Shown in pieces: positions 1 to 7,807 of a stretch of DNA of 64,000 nucleotides. The notes below the pieces were generated by a model that saw only the letters and a list, made by a program, of their open reading frames with translations, was not told the DNA's origin and did not search any database. A program made the translations under genes and the position numbers. The stretch comes from Microbacterium pumilum. Lineage in GTDB: Bacteria > Actinomycetota > Actinomycetes > Actinomycetales > Microbacteriaceae. The DNA lies in NCBI RefSeq assembly GCF_039530225.1, contig NZ_BAAAOH010000001.1:2480001-2544000 (forward strand), in the 5' to 3' direction. Every line of letters begins with the position of its first letter. The stretch's first letter is position 1.

Positions 1-2
1 TC

Positions 3-650
3 GACCTCGTTCAGCTGCATTGCCCGCCGACGGCCGTGATCGAGGATGCCGCGACCTACGATGCCCTCGATGCTCTCGTAGACGAGGGAGTGATCGCCGC
101 GTACGGCGTGTCGGTCGAGACCTGCGAACAGGCTCTCGCCGCGATCGCGAGACCGAACGTGACGAACGTGCAGATCATCTTCAACCCGTTCCGGCTCAAG
201 CCGCTCGATGCGGTGCTTCCGGCCGCTGCGGCCGCGAAGGTCTCGATCTTCGCGCGGGTTCCGCTCGCTTCGGGCCTGCTGTCGGGCAAGTATTCGTCGG
301 CCACCACTTTCGCCGAGAGCGACCACCGCACCTACAACCGTCAGGGTGAGGCATTCGATCGGGGCGAGACCTTCTCGGGGGTCGAGTTCGACACCGGGCT
401 CGCGGCCGTCGCCGAGCTCGCGACGGCCCTACCGGATGGCGTGTCGCTGCCCGCGGCCACACTTGCGTGGATCGTTTCGCAGCCCGGTGTGACGAGTGCG
501 ATTCCCGGAGCACGGTCGGTCGCGCAGGCGACGACGAACGCCGACGCCGAGGCGCTGCTCGGCTCGGGGTTCGATGTGTCGGCGTTCGGTGCCGTCATCC
601 GGGATGTGTACGACCGGCGGCTGCGAGAGGCCATCCACCCGCTCTGGTGA
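3..650 (+). CDS. aldo/keto reductase, C-terminal part (partial)
   Basis: The gene enters from outside the window; 215 residues to the stop are visible. They read as the second half of a TIM-barrel aldo/keto reductase: a VQLHCPP segment (the beta-strand before helix 4), a GVSVET segment matching the G[VI]S motif, the FNPFR stretch where the family has the N..F.. nucleotide-binding strand, LASGLLSGKY matching the P-L-x-x-G-L-L-x-G-K loop, and a cofactor-binding SAIPGARS segment near the end. Family members reduce aldehydes or ketones with NADPH; the substrate cannot be read from this part. The catalytic Asp-Tyr-Lys-His residues that lie earlier are outside the window. It is followed by a hairpin terminator and a convergent gene. 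Confidence 0.9.
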   Translation, partial: DLVQLHCPPTAVIEDAATYDALDALVDEGVIAAYGVSVETCEQALAAIARPNVTNVQIIFNPFRLKPLDAVLPAAAAAKVSIFARVPLASGLLSGKYSSATTFAESDHRTYNRQGEAFDRGETFSGVEFDTGLAAVAELATALPDGVSLPAATLAWIVSQPGVTSAIPGARSVAQATTNADAEALLGSGFDVSAFGAVIRDVYDRRLREAIHPLW

Positions 651-711
651 TCGAGCCGGCGTCCCGCGGTGCCGTACGCGGCGGCGCGCGCGGCTCGCGC
701 CGGCACGACCG

Positions 712-743
712 AGCGCCCCGGCGCCGAGAGGCACCGGGGCGCT
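712..743. terminator. hairpin between convergent genes
   Basis: A 10-bp perfect stem (AGCGCCCCGG paired with CCGGGGCGCT) encloses a 12-nt loop, between the aldo/keto reductase stop at 650 and the convergent stop at 758. No clear U-tract, which is common for actinobacterial terminators, so it may serve both strands. Confidence 0.6.
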
Positions 744-757
744 GGCCCCGTGGGGGG

Positions 758-2641
758 TTATGGGGTCGGGTAGTCCGTGATGTAGACGGGTGCCCCGACG
801 CGGGTCGTATCCGCGGCGTCGCCCACGCCGTTCACGACGTGCTCGATCGTGCCTGCGCTGAGGTTCACCGTCATGATGTGGTGCAGCTGAACCCCGGGGC
901 GCTGCGGTACTTCGAATCCGTCGGTCGTCGTGATCGACGGGTTGTTCTGGTTGAAGACGTAGACACCGCCGCCATCAAGGCGATGGGTCTTCACCTTCTT
1001 GTCGACCACGTACCCGGGGTAGCCGAGCGTGCCGTCGGGCTGGGTCCAGTCGGCCTGCAAGGGCGGGTCGTAGGGCAGTTCGTTCTGGTACAGGATGACG
1101 CGCCCGTTCTCGCCCTTCCAGAGCGTGTTGTAACGCTGGAAGTGCTCTACGAACAACCCCGTCGCGGTGACGTTGTCGCCGTTGACGATGACGCCGTTCT
1201 TTCCGGTGTTCGTGTTCCACCGGTCGGTGTCGCCGTTCACGCCGTTCGTGAAGCCTTCCACGCCGTGGTCACCGCGCCACACCCAGGTGTGGTCGATGAG
1301 CACGTTGTCGGCGTTGATCTCGAGCGCTGTGGTGGCCTTGCCGATGTGCGGACCGCCGACGCGGAAGTACACGTCGTTCAGCGTGATCGGGTTGTTCTTT
1401 GAGAGCTTGCTCGACAGATTGAGCGTCTTCGACAGCCCCACCTTGAGCAGCACCGGCGACAGCTTCTCGCCGGCATCGATCGTGATGCCCGCGACGACGA
1501 TGCCCGGGACGTCCGCGATCGCCAGGGGAGTGGCACCCTTCTTGGCCGTGAGCGTCGCGTGCCCGAGACCGAGCACCACCGTGTTGGGCCGCCATACCAG
1601 CATCGTCGACGGGATGTCGTACACGCCCGGCGTGAAGATGAGGTTCTTGCCGAGTGCGAGCGCCGCGTTGATCTTCGTCACCGAATCGCCGGGCTTCGCG
1701 ATGTAGAAGTCCTTGATCGGGATGCTGCGACCCGCCGTCTCGCCGGCGCCCCAGCTGATGCCGCTGGACTCGCGCTGCACACCCGGGACGCGGACGTTGT
1801 AGCGGCCCTGGTCGTCGACGTACAGGTACGGCTTCTCCCGGCTGATCGGCGTCTTGTCGATCGTCGTATATGGCGGGTCGGGGAACGCGGCGTCGCCTGG
1901 GGCGCCGACGACACCCGAGAACACCTGGTTCCACACCGCGTTGCTCCAGTTGGTCACCTCGCTGTTGCGGGTGAGCCACTGCTGCTGCGAGCCGTTGGTG
2001 ACGGTCTGCAGGCGGGTGTCGCCGATGTACCCGCCGCTGGCATACTGCGGTCCGGCAGTGCAGTAATCCATGAGCGACACGTTGCCCGTGACGTCGACCC
2101 GACGCATCGAGACGGCTTGGGACACCGCCCAGAAGTTGGCGGTCTGGCGGCATCCGTCTTGGCCCGCCTTGTTCACGTCGATGGACAGATTCGAGATGGT
2201 GCGCCAGAAGTTGACCAGCGCGAGGCAGTTGCTGGTGCCTCCATCCGCGAGGCACCGGTTGTACACCTCTATGGCCCCGTTCACGTTGACGTCGCCCGGA
2301 TCGGCGCCGAGGCCGGCAACCTCGGTGTAATAGCCCACCTCGAACTGCAGGGGAGCCTCATCCGTGCCGTAGTCGCCCGGCAGGAAGTACACCGCATGAC
2401 GGGTCGTGCCCATCTCGGCATCGCGCTGCTGATCGGCGAGCGCATCGAGAGACGACTGGATGTCGGCGAGGGGGGTGTCGGGACTGAAGATCGTGACATT
2501 CGGGCCGAAGTCCGGATGTATGGGATCGACGGCCGCCGGAGCCACCGCGGCGGCAGGGGACGCCATGAGCGCTCCGGCGATCAGCGCTGCGCCGGTGACG
2601 GCCGCAGCCAGTCGTCGCGTGCGGGGGACAGGTGCGTGCAT
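758..2641 (-). CDS. secreted right-handed beta-helix protein (pectate-lyase/GH55-like family)
   Basis: A 627-residue protein with an N-terminal signal peptide: basic MHAPVPRTRR, hydrophobic core, ASPAAA-type cleavage region near residues 30-35. The body is a long repetitive beta-helix-like sequence in two halves, the second starting near KPYLYVDDQGRYN, with features seen in the actinobacterial family that databases label 'coagulation factor 5/8 type domain' or 'adenylyl cyclase' (a label I regard as unreliable), which resembles GH55/pectate-lyase-3 folds. A role in extracellular glucan or polysaccharide breakdown is inferred from fold and from the upstream LacI-family operator; no catalytic residue could be assigned. 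The ATG at 2641 was chosen because a GGAGAGGA ribosome site lies about 9 nt upstream and the signal peptide starts there; an in-frame extension of 79 codons is not plausible coding sequence. Confidence 0.8.
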   Translation of the reverse strand: MHAPVPRTRRLAAAVTGAALIAGALMASPAAAVAPAAVDPIHPDFGPNVTIFSPDTPLADIQSSLDALADQQRDAEMGTTRHAVYFLPGDYGTDEAPLQFEVGYYTEVAGLGADPGDVNVNGAIEVYNRCLADGGTSNCLALVNFWRTISNLSIDVNKAGQDGCRQTANFWAVSQAVSMRRVDVTGNVSLMDYCTAGPQYASGGYIGDTRLQTVTNGSQQQWLTRNSEVTNWSNAVWNQVFSGVVGAPGDAAFPDPPYTTIDKTPISREKPYLYVDDQGRYNVRVPGVQRESSGISWGAGETAGRSIPIKDFYIAKPGDSVTKINAALALGKNLIFTPGVYDIPSTMLVWRPNTVVLGLGHATLTAKKGATPLAIADVPGIVVAGITIDAGEKLSPVLLKVGLSKTLNLSSKLSKNNPITLNDVYFRVGGPHIGKATTALEINADNVLIDHTWVWRGDHGVEGFTNGVNGDTDRWNTNTGKNGVIVNGDNVTATGLFVEHFQRYNTLWKGENGRVILYQNELPYDPPLQADWTQPDGTLGYPGYVVDKKVKTHRLDGGGVYVFNQNNPSITTTDGFEVPQRPGVQLHHIMTVNLSAGTIEHVVNGVGDAADTTRVGAPVYITDYPTP

Positions 2642-2701
2642 ATTGCGAAGGTCCTCTCCGTCGAGGGATGTCCGCGGCGGGGAGCCGCCTCTACTTACAG
2701 G

Positions 2702-2731
2702 ACAGTAACCAATCTGTGGGAGCGCTTTCAA
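2702..2731 (-). promoter_or_regulatory. promoter of the secreted beta-helix gene
   Basis: On the minus strand TTGAAA (2731-2726) is followed after 18 nt by TACTGT (2707-2702). The -35 element lies inside the LacI-type operator at 2717-2730, the usual arrangement for repression by steric blocking. The start codon at 2641 is about 55 nt downstream of the expected transcript start. Confidence 0.6.
2717..2730. promoter_or_regulatory. LacI-family operator (CebR/BglR type)
   Basis: TGGGAGCGCTTTCA is a 14-bp near-palindrome centred on the GCGC core shared by LacI-family operators; it differs from the actinobacterial CebR site TGGGAGCGCTCCCA at two positions. It overlaps the -35 box of the divergent-facing secreted gene. 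No LacI regulator is encoded in the window. Confidence 0.75.
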
Positions 2732-2780
2732 GGGGGAAGCCGAGGTTGCTGCAGGACTGCTGGGCCGCGAGGCCGTCCCG

Positions 2781-3395
2781 TCAGGACGAAAGGTCCTTCC
2801 GCATGACGACGCGCCGCTTCGTGGGGTGGGTGACCTCGACGAACCCTGAAGCCAGGAATGGTCCCACTGGACCCACATTCATCTCGTCCCAGATCACCTG
2901 CTTGCCCTCGGTGACGAGGGGGTACCCCTCGATCGATGTGGCCCCGCGGGCGCGGGCGTGCTCGACCGCAGCGGCGACCAGCGGATACGTCAGTCCCCGG
3001 TTGCGAAAGCCCTTGCGCACGATGAGGCAGGCGATGGCCCAGACCGATTCATCGTCCTTGTCTTCGTGCCGGTCCTTCCACGGCACCGGTGAGCCGCGCA
3101 CCCGACCGAACACGCTTCGCACGTCGACCGCGCACCAGCCGGCGGGCTCGTCGTCGATGTAGGCGACGATGCCGATGGTCTCGGTTGCCCGCGGGTCGTC
3201 GCAATGCGTCTCCTCGCGCAGGATCGCCGAGCGCTCTGCGACTGGGAGGTACCACCAATCGCGATCGCCGAGCCGCTGCCGCTGACACTGGCAGCGAGCT
3301 GCCGGGCCGGTGAGGATCGCCTGCAGATCCTCCCACGACGCTTCGTTGCTCGGCACGATCCGAATGATGCCGCTCGAGTCGCCCAGACCGCCCAT
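2781..3395 (-). CDS. GNAT-family N-acetyltransferase
   Basis: A 204-residue single-domain protein. The acetyl-CoA binding region is visible as ACLIVRKGFRNRGL (motif A, R/Q-x-x-G-x-G/A) around residues 135-148, followed by a helix and the IEGYPLV strand. An early CQCQR cluster (near residue 34) resembles the CWC cluster of the other GNAT at 57015-57584, and both share the IEGYP segment, so the two look like paralogues. Substrate is unknown. The ATG at 3395 is preceded by TACCCT six nt away, fitting a leaderless transcript, which argues against the in-frame start 72 codons further upstream that would overlap the divergent glycosyltransferase. Confidence 0.8.
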   Translation of the reverse strand: MGGLGDSSGIIRIVPSNEASWEDLQAILTGPAARCQCQRQRLGDRDWWYLPVAERSAILREETHCDDPRATETIGIVAYIDDEPAGWCAVDVRSVFGRVRGSPVPWKDRHEDKDDESVWAIACLIVRKGFRNRGLTYPLVAAAVEHARARGATSIEGYPLVTEGKQVIWDEMNVGPVGPFLASGFVEVTHPTKRRVVMRKDLSS

Positions 3396-3401
3396 GACGA
3401 C

Positions 3402-3407
3402 AGGGTA
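3402..3407 (-). promoter_or_regulatory. -10 hexamer TACCCT, leaderless start of the GNAT gene
   Basis: TACCCT ends 6 nt before the ATG at 3395, placing the expected transcript start at the start codon. Confidence 0.55.
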
Positions 3408-3474
3408 ATGCCGGGCAGCGACCCGGGCTCGAACCGCTCCCGCGCAGCTGCCGAACGAGGTGAGCGTCCGAGAG

Positions 3475-3480
3475 TATGGT
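3475..3480 (+). promoter_or_regulatory. -10 hexamer TATGGT, leaderless start of the glycosyltransferase
   Basis: TATGGT ends 6 nt before the GTG at 3487. This favours that start over the in-frame GTG at 3460, which lies upstream of the hexamer. Confidence 0.55.
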
Positions 3481-3486
3481 GAAGCT

Positions 3487-4302
3487 GTGCCTCTGGTTCC
3501 GCGTGTGACGGTCGTCGTCCCGTGCCGGAACGACGCGGACTTCCTCGAGAACTGTCTCGAGGCGCTCGCCGCCCAGTCGCGTCTCGCGGATCGCGTGATC
3601 GTGGTCGACAACGGCAGCTCGGATGCGTCCGCCGCCGTCGCCCGTCGCTATGGCGCCACCGTGGTGGAGGAGCCGCTGATCGGAATCTGGCCGGCCGCGG
3701 CACGCGGGTACGACGAGGCCATGGCGGATGCCGAGATCATCGCGCGCATCGATGCCGACTCGAGGCCGCATCCCGATTGGGTCGCGCAACTCGTGCGTGC
3801 GTTCGTCGCCGATCCCGGTCTCGGCGTGCTCACCGGCGGAGCCGAGTTCTACGGCGGCAGTCCGATGACGAACTATCTCGGCGAGCACTGGTACATCGGC
3901 GGCGGGCATTACTGGATCAAGAAGTGGCTCGGCATCCCGCTCGTCTTCGGATCGAACTTCGCGATGCGCACGCGGGTCTGGGAGCGGGTCCGGGCGGAGG
4001 TGGATCGCACCAACGCGGGCATCCATGACGATCTCGATCTGACGATCCGACTGCGCCCGTCCGACGGCGTCCGGTACGACCCCCAGTTGCGCATGCCGGT
4101 GTCGGCGCGCCCCGTGCAGACGGTTTCGGGCCTGTCGCGGCGGGTCTGGCGGGTGGCGACCACATTCGCGTCGAGCTGGCCGGAAGGCGCCGCGTGGCGA
4201 CGCAGAGCCGAACTGCGGCCGTCGACGGATGCCCCGTCCATCGCGACCGACTCCTCATGGGTACCCGCCGACGACGACTGGGCACCCGGCTTCGGGCGCT
4301 GA
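3487..4302 (+). CDS. family 2 glycosyltransferase
   Basis: A 271-residue GT-A fold enzyme that transfers a sugar from a nucleotide-sugar donor. The N-terminal VTVVVPCRND strand and the VVDNGSSD motif (residues 39-46) bind the nucleotide; DAD at residues 89-91 (IARIDADS) is the metal-binding DxD motif. A GGAEFYGG segment and a later HDDLDLTIRLR segment match the acceptor and catalytic-base region (ED-like 'DD'). There is no long transmembrane anchor, though the GHYWIKKWLGIPLVFG stretch is moderately hydrophobic. The acceptor is unknown; the neighbours give no polysaccharide cluster context. Start GTG at 3487 was chosen from the leaderless -10 hexamer. Confidence 0.85.
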   Translation: MPLVPRVTVVVPCRNDADFLENCLEALAAQSRLADRVIVVDNGSSDASAAVARRYGATVVEEPLIGIWPAAARGYDEAMADAEIIARIDADSRPHPDWVAQLVRAFVADPGLGVLTGGAEFYGGSPMTNYLGEHWYIGGGHYWIKKWLGIPLVFGSNFAMRTRVWERVRAEVDRTNAGIHDDLDLTIRLRPSDGVRYDPQLRMPVSARPVQTVSGLSRRVWRVATTFASSWPEGAAWRRRAELRPSTDAPSIATDSSWVPADDDWAPGFGR

Positions 4303-4339
4303 GCGACAGCCGGGGCGGCATCGGGACCACTCCGTCGGC

Positions 4340-4345
4340 TACCGT
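4340..4345 (+). promoter_or_regulatory. -10 hexamer TACCGT, leaderless start of the SRPBCC gene
   Basis: TACCGT ends 7 nt before the ATG at 4353. Confidence 0.55.
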
Positions 4346-4352
4346 TGCCCAC

Positions 4353-4760
4353 ATGTTCGAGTTGACCGAAGAGACGCTGGTCGCAGCATCCGTCACCACG
4401 GTCTGGGCCGACTTCACGGATCCGACACGCCTTGCCGAGTGGTTCTGGCCGGCGCGATTCGAGGCCGAGGCATACATCGACCTGGCTCCGCGCGGGCATT
4501 GGCAGATCCGGTCACCCGTCGCCGGCCTCGAGATCGAAGCCCGCGTGCTGGCCACCGATCCGCCGCACTCGCTGCCACTCCTGTGGCGCGAGGCGCGGGA
4601 AGAGCACGAGACGGACGTCGAGATCACGTTCGAGCAGGCGGATGGCGCGACCCGCGTGATCGTCCACCACTCGGGGTTCCGCTCGGAGGAAGAGCGGGAG
4701 GATCACGTCGAGGACTGGTCGACCTCGCTGGCTCGCCTCGCCGCGCGCCACGCCGGCTGA
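4353..4760 (+). CDS. SRPBCC / AHSA1-like domain protein
   Basis: A 135-residue START-like (Bet v1 fold) protein. The sequence opens with the usual strand-helix of the family, then the TDPTRLAEWFWP segment that typifies AHSA1/CalC polyketide cyclase-like proteins (x-D-P-x-x-x-x-x-W-x), a GHWQIRSP strand, and a C-terminal amphipathic helix. Such proteins bind hydrophobic ligands; members often act as chaperone-like or stress proteins, and no function can be assigned here. The ATG at 4353 was taken because the upstream in-frame extension lies inside the preceding gene's 3' end and because of the -10 hexamer 7 nt upstream. Confidence 0.75.
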   Translation: MFELTEETLVAASVTTVWADFTDPTRLAEWFWPARFEAEAYIDLAPRGHWQIRSPVAGLEIEARVLATDPPHSLPLLWREAREEHETDVEITFEQADGATRVIVHHSGFRSEEEREDHVEDWSTSLARLAARHAG

Positions 4761-4812
4761 CCACCGGTCGACCGAGGACGGTCGACGCACACGCGCCGTC
4801 GGGGGTGCGGAC

Positions 4813-4818
4813 TACCGT
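4813..4818 (+). promoter_or_regulatory. -10 hexamer TACCGT, leaderless start of the DUF1905 gene
   Basis: TACCGT ends 6 nt before the GTG at 4825. Confidence 0.55.
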
Positions 4819-4824
4819 GGAGCC

Positions 4825-5124
4825 GTGATCATCGAGTTCGAGTCCGAGGTCTGGCAGTGGGGGGCACGCGACGACTCGTCATGGTTCTTCGCGACCGTCC
4901 CGCCTGAGCTGAGCGAAGACATCCGCGAGATCCCGCGCATGCCACGTGGCTTCGGATCCGTTCGCGTGCGGGCGCGGATCGGCGGTTCGGAGTGGACGAC
5001 GTCGATCTTTCCCGACAAGGGGTCGGGTACCTATGCCCTTCCGCTCAAGAAGGCGGTGCGGGATGCCGAGGGCCTCGAGAAGGGCGCGAGCACTCTCGTG
5101 CGCCTGGAGGTCCTCGACGGCTGA
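4825..5124 (+). CDS. DUF1905 domain protein
   Basis: A 99-residue single-domain beta protein. The pattern FESEVWQW, then WFFATVP, then GFGSVRVRARIGGSEW and a terminal LPLKKAVRDAEG-to-VRLEV segment fit the DUF1905 family (small beta-barrel, often fused to YdeI-type DUF1801 domains). No molecular function is established for the family. GTG at 4825 is preceded by TACCGT at 6 nt spacing, fitting a leaderless mRNA. The next gene is convergent, with 32 nt between stops and only a weak GC hairpin there. Confidence 0.75.
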   Translation: MIIEFESEVWQWGARDDSSWFFATVPPELSEDIREIPRMPRGFGSVRVRARIGGSEWTTSIFPDKGSGTYALPLKKAVRDAEGLEKGASTLVRLEVLDG

Positions 5125-5156
5125 GCCCGCCGCGCGGGACTGACCGGCGGCGCTTT

Positions 5157-6092
5157 CTAGTCGATCAAGACGACGATGTTGCCGATCGTGTGGGTGCCGT
5201 ACTCTGCGAGCGCGGTGGCCACATCGTCGAAGGTGTGCTCGCGGTCGACGATGACCTGCAGCTGACCCTGGTCGGCGAGGTCGGCGAGGTAGCGCAGATC
5301 CGCCCCGTTCGGATAGGCCGCGATCGGCACGAAGGTGAGCCGTTCGGCCCCGGGCAGCTGGCTCGGGTCGTACACGAGCGGGGACGCGAAGACGCCGCCG
5401 TCCTTGACCAGCGACGCGACCGCCGCGGCATCGCCGCTCAGGTGCGCCGCCGCATCCACGCCGTCGGGCGCGAGAGCGATCACGGCGTCTTCCAGCTCGC
5501 TGTAGTCGACGGTTGCGCGCGCTCCGAGCTCTTCCAGCAGCTCTCGACCCTCAGCGGTCCGTCCGGTTGCGATCACGTTCACCCCCGCAGCCGCGGCGAG
5601 CTGGACGAGCAGGGTGCCGACCCCTCCTGTCGCACCCACGACCAGCAACGTCTTGCCTTCGGGCTCGTCGCCGAGTGAGCGGAGGATCGCGACCGCGGTC
5701 GATCCGGTGTGCGCCAGCGATGCGGCCGCCGAGTCGGTCAGGGCATCCGGAGCGAGCACGACCCCACTCTCGACCACCGCGGTGGTGTATTCCGCGAATG
5801 CGCCCTCACCGAGGTAAGGCTTCGAGACCACGCCGAGAACTCGGTCGCCGATGACCAGGCCGTCGACCCCGTCTCCGACCGCGTCGACCACACCCGCGAA
5901 TTCACGCCCGAGGACGACCGGATAGCGGTACTCGAAGTAGGGGGTCATGTACCCCATCCCCACGGCGATGTCGAAGCCGTTGACGGATGCCGCGACCACG
6001 CGGACGCGCACCTCTCCGGGTCCGGGGTCCGGGGTGTCGATCTCGTGCTGTGCCGGCTGGGCACCCTCAGCCGGAAGGGCGAAAGCTTTCAT
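5157..6092 (-). CDS. NADPH-dependent medium-chain oxidoreductase (quinone reductase-like)
   Basis: A 311-residue zinc-free medium-chain dehydrogenase/reductase. An N-terminal GroES-like barrel carries the PGPGEVRVRVVAASVN segment and the YPVVLGREFAGVVDAVG segment; the Rossmann domain has VVGATGGVGTLLVQLA, the glycine-rich NAD(P) motif (x-G-x-x-G-G-V-G). Zinc-binding cysteines are absent, as in quinone oxidoreductases of the QOR family. It likely reduces quinones or enals with NADPH. ATG at 6092 begins MKAFALP, the typical first strand; an in-frame ATG four codons earlier (6104) is also possible. Upstream lies a 400-bp non-coding region shared with the divergent pilin gene. Confidence 0.85.
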   Translation of the reverse strand: MKAFALPAEGAQPAQHEIDTPDPGPGEVRVRVVAASVNGFDIAVGMGYMTPYFEYRYPVVLGREFAGVVDAVGDGVDGLVIGDRVLGVVSKPYLGEGAFAEYTTAVVESGVVLAPDALTDSAAASLAHTGSTAVAILRSLGDEPEGKTLLVVGATGGVGTLLVQLAAAAGVNVIATGRTAEGRELLEELGARATVDYSELEDAVIALAPDGVDAAAHLSGDAAAVASLVKDGGVFASPLVYDPSQLPGAERLTFVPIAAYPNGADLRYLADLADQGQLQVIVDREHTFDDVATALAEYGTHTIGNIVVLID

Positions 6093-6498
6093 GGCGAAGT
6101 CCATCCCCGGCGCATTCGTTCCCGAGGATCCGGGGGCGAGGCGAACGCGACTCAAGCACATCAATACACCCGGTCCCGATGGCGGCACAAGAAGGTCGTG
6201 CGTGCCGTCGCCGTCGGGCACGCGCGGCCCATGCTGGGGTCGACTTCCACCGCACCGGGCGACACTGTCCGGTTGCTCGAATCAACCTTGAGCCAAACCT
6301 GAGCGAATGCCGCGTCCGTGATTTGACTCCCGATCCGGGAACGCTGATGATTCTCGACGGGACAACGCACGTGCACTGCCCGACCTGGCTCTGGGGAGAA
6401 CCAGGGGATCCGGAGGCGCGGCCGAATTCTGGGGATTCAGTCGAGTCTGGGCGTAGGAGCACCAGCAGCACGAGGACAACGCTCTGGGGGAACCGCAC
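6093..6498. other. 406-bp non-coding region between divergent oxidoreductase and pilin genes
   Basis: No convincing reading frame on either strand. It is less GC-rich than the surroundings (for example the stretch at 6270-6300 and 6321-6360). The right part holds a plausible promoter for the pilin gene (6323-6351). A short inverted repeat GGTTG/CAACC flanks 6273-6290. No recognisable riboswitch was seen. Confidence 0.5.
6323..6351 (+). promoter_or_regulatory. possible sigma-70-type promoter of the pilin gene
   Basis: TTGACT (6323-6328), 17-nt spacer, GATGAT (6346-6351). It would give a leader of about 140 nt before the ATG at 6499. The -10 is a weak match. Confidence 0.4.
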
Positions 6499-6906
6499 AT
6501 GCGTGCAATGATCAAGAACTGCGTGGGCGCCGCACGGCACGATCGGCGAGCGAGCGTATCGGGCTTCTCGATCGTAGAACTGCTCGTCGTGGTGGCCACC
6601 CTCGGCGTCCTCGTCGCGATCGCCATCCCGCTGTTCAGCGCCCTCCAGGCGAACGCGCGTCTCGGCGATGCCCGGGTGGCTGCCACCGATGGCGCATCCC
6701 AGGTGGTCGCAGCCGTGGCCGACGGCACGCCGGCCGTTGCCGGCACGGTGCTCGAGAACCTGACGACGGGCAAGCTCACCGTGACGAATGAACTGCCGGC
6801 AACCGAGCCCGACCAGGTGTGCGTCTCGGCGGTGACCCACGGCTACGAGGATGCGACCTGGTTCGCCGGACCGGGCGCCACAGCGGACGGATCGGCCTGC
6901 AAGTAG
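6499..6906 (+). CDS. type IV pilin-like prepilin
   Basis: A 135-residue prepilin. Residues 1-22 form a basic leader ending in glycine; cleavage at G22/F23 would expose a mature N-terminal Phe, followed by SIVE, so that Glu27 is the +5 glutamate required for pilin assembly, and a hydrophobic helix LLVVVATLGVLVAIAIPLF. The C-terminal globular part is short, and has two cysteines (CVS and the last-but-one residue) that could form the usual disulfide loop. A GGGGGA ribosome site lies 8 nt before the ATG. The next gene, 8 nt downstream, is the prepilin peptidase that would cleave and N-methylate it. No pilus ATPase or platform protein is in the window. Confidence 0.85.
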   Translation: MRAMIKNCVGAARHDRRASVSGFSIVELLVVVATLGVLVAIAIPLFSALQANARLGDARVAATDGASQVVAAVADGTPAVAGTVLENLTTGKLTVTNELPATEPDQVCVSAVTHGYEDATWFAGPGATADGSACK

Positions 6907-6914
6907 TCCCGCAC

Positions 6915-7739
6915 ATGAACTCCGCAGCCGTGATCTTCGTCCTCGTCGCAGCGACGCTCCTCGGCCTCATCGTCGGGTCGTTCCTCAACGTCGTCGTCTA
7001 TCGGGTGCCCGCCGGAATCCCGCTGACGAGGGGGAGCCGCTGTGCGCACTGCGACTCGCCGGTGCGCTGGTGGCACAACGTCCCGGTCGGGTCATGGCTG
7101 GCACTGGGCACCCGATGCGCGACCTGCCGATCGCCGATCTCGGCGCGGTACCCGCTCGTCGAAGCGACGACCGGTGCCCTCTTCGCCGTCGTCACCTGGT
7201 GGTTCGTGATCGAACCCCCGGCTCCGAGCCCCGCAGCGAGCTGGACGGTGGCGGCGGCCTTCCTCCACCTCGTCGCGATCAGCGTCGCGCTCACGCTGAT
7301 CGACATCGACACCCATCGGCTGCCGAACGCGATCGTGCTGCCGAGCTATGCCGTCGCCGTCGTGCTCTTCGTCATCGCGTGCCTCCTCGGATCAGACTGG
7401 CGGGCCTTGGGCAGAGCGGCGATCGGGATGTCCCTCCTGTATGCGTTCTACTTCATCCTGCGCGTGGTGCGACCGGACGGGATGGGCGGTGGGGACGTCA
7501 AGCTCGCCGGCGTGCTCGGCCTGTATCTCGGCTGGCTCGGCTGGGGAGCGCTCGCGGTCGGAGCATTCGGGGCGTTTCTCCTCGGGGGCATCTTCGGGGC
7601 GCTGCTGCTGCTGCGCAAGCGGGCTGGGCGGCGTACCGCGATCCCGTTCGGGCCTTGGATGATCCTGGGCGCTTGGACAGGAGTGTTCGCCGGCGAGGCC
7701 CTCGGCAGCCTCTACCTGGGTGCCGCGACAGGACTCTGA
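6915..7739 (+). CDS. prepilin peptidase (leader peptidase/N-methyltransferase, A24)
   Basis: A 274-residue polytopic membrane aspartic protease. The first helix ends in GLIVGSFLNVVVYR, the family signature; the cytoplasmic loop has two CxxC pairs (C43/C46 and C68/C71) that bind zinc in the bifunctional form, so both cleavage and N-methylation are likely. The catalytic aspartates are in LTLIDIDTHRLPN and in the GxGD motif GGGDVKLAG. The gene lies 8 nt behind a pilin gene and probably shares its transcript; the ATG at 6915 follows the pilin stop without a strong ribosome site, suggesting coupling. Usual length for the family is 230-290. Confidence 0.92.
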   Translation: MNSAAVIFVLVAATLLGLIVGSFLNVVVYRVPAGIPLTRGSRCAHCDSPVRWWHNVPVGSWLALGTRCATCRSPISARYPLVEATTGALFAVVTWWFVIEPPAPSPAASWTVAAAFLHLVAISVALTLIDIDTHRLPNAIVLPSYAVAVVLFVIACLLGSDWRALGRAAIGMSLLYAFYFILRVVRPDGMGGGDVKLAGVLGLYLGWLGWGALAVGAFGAFLLGGIFGALLLLRKRAGRRTAIPFGPWMILGAWTGVFAGEALGSLYLGAATGL

Positions 7740-7794
7740 CGACAGCGGGCACGCGCGGCCCGCCGCGTAGCGCAGGCCGGCCCCGACGCGCGGC

Positions 7795-7800
7795 TAGTCT
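7795..7800 (+). promoter_or_regulatory. -10 hexamer TAGTCT, leaderless start of the YihY gene
   Basis: TAGTCT ends 7 nt before the ATG at 7808. Confidence 0.55.
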
Positions 7801-7807
7801 GGCGCTC

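Noticed and set aside
6240..6330. Riboswitch upstream of the pilin
   Set aside because: Short inverted repeats only; no conserved cyclic-di-GMP or other riboswitch core could be traced.
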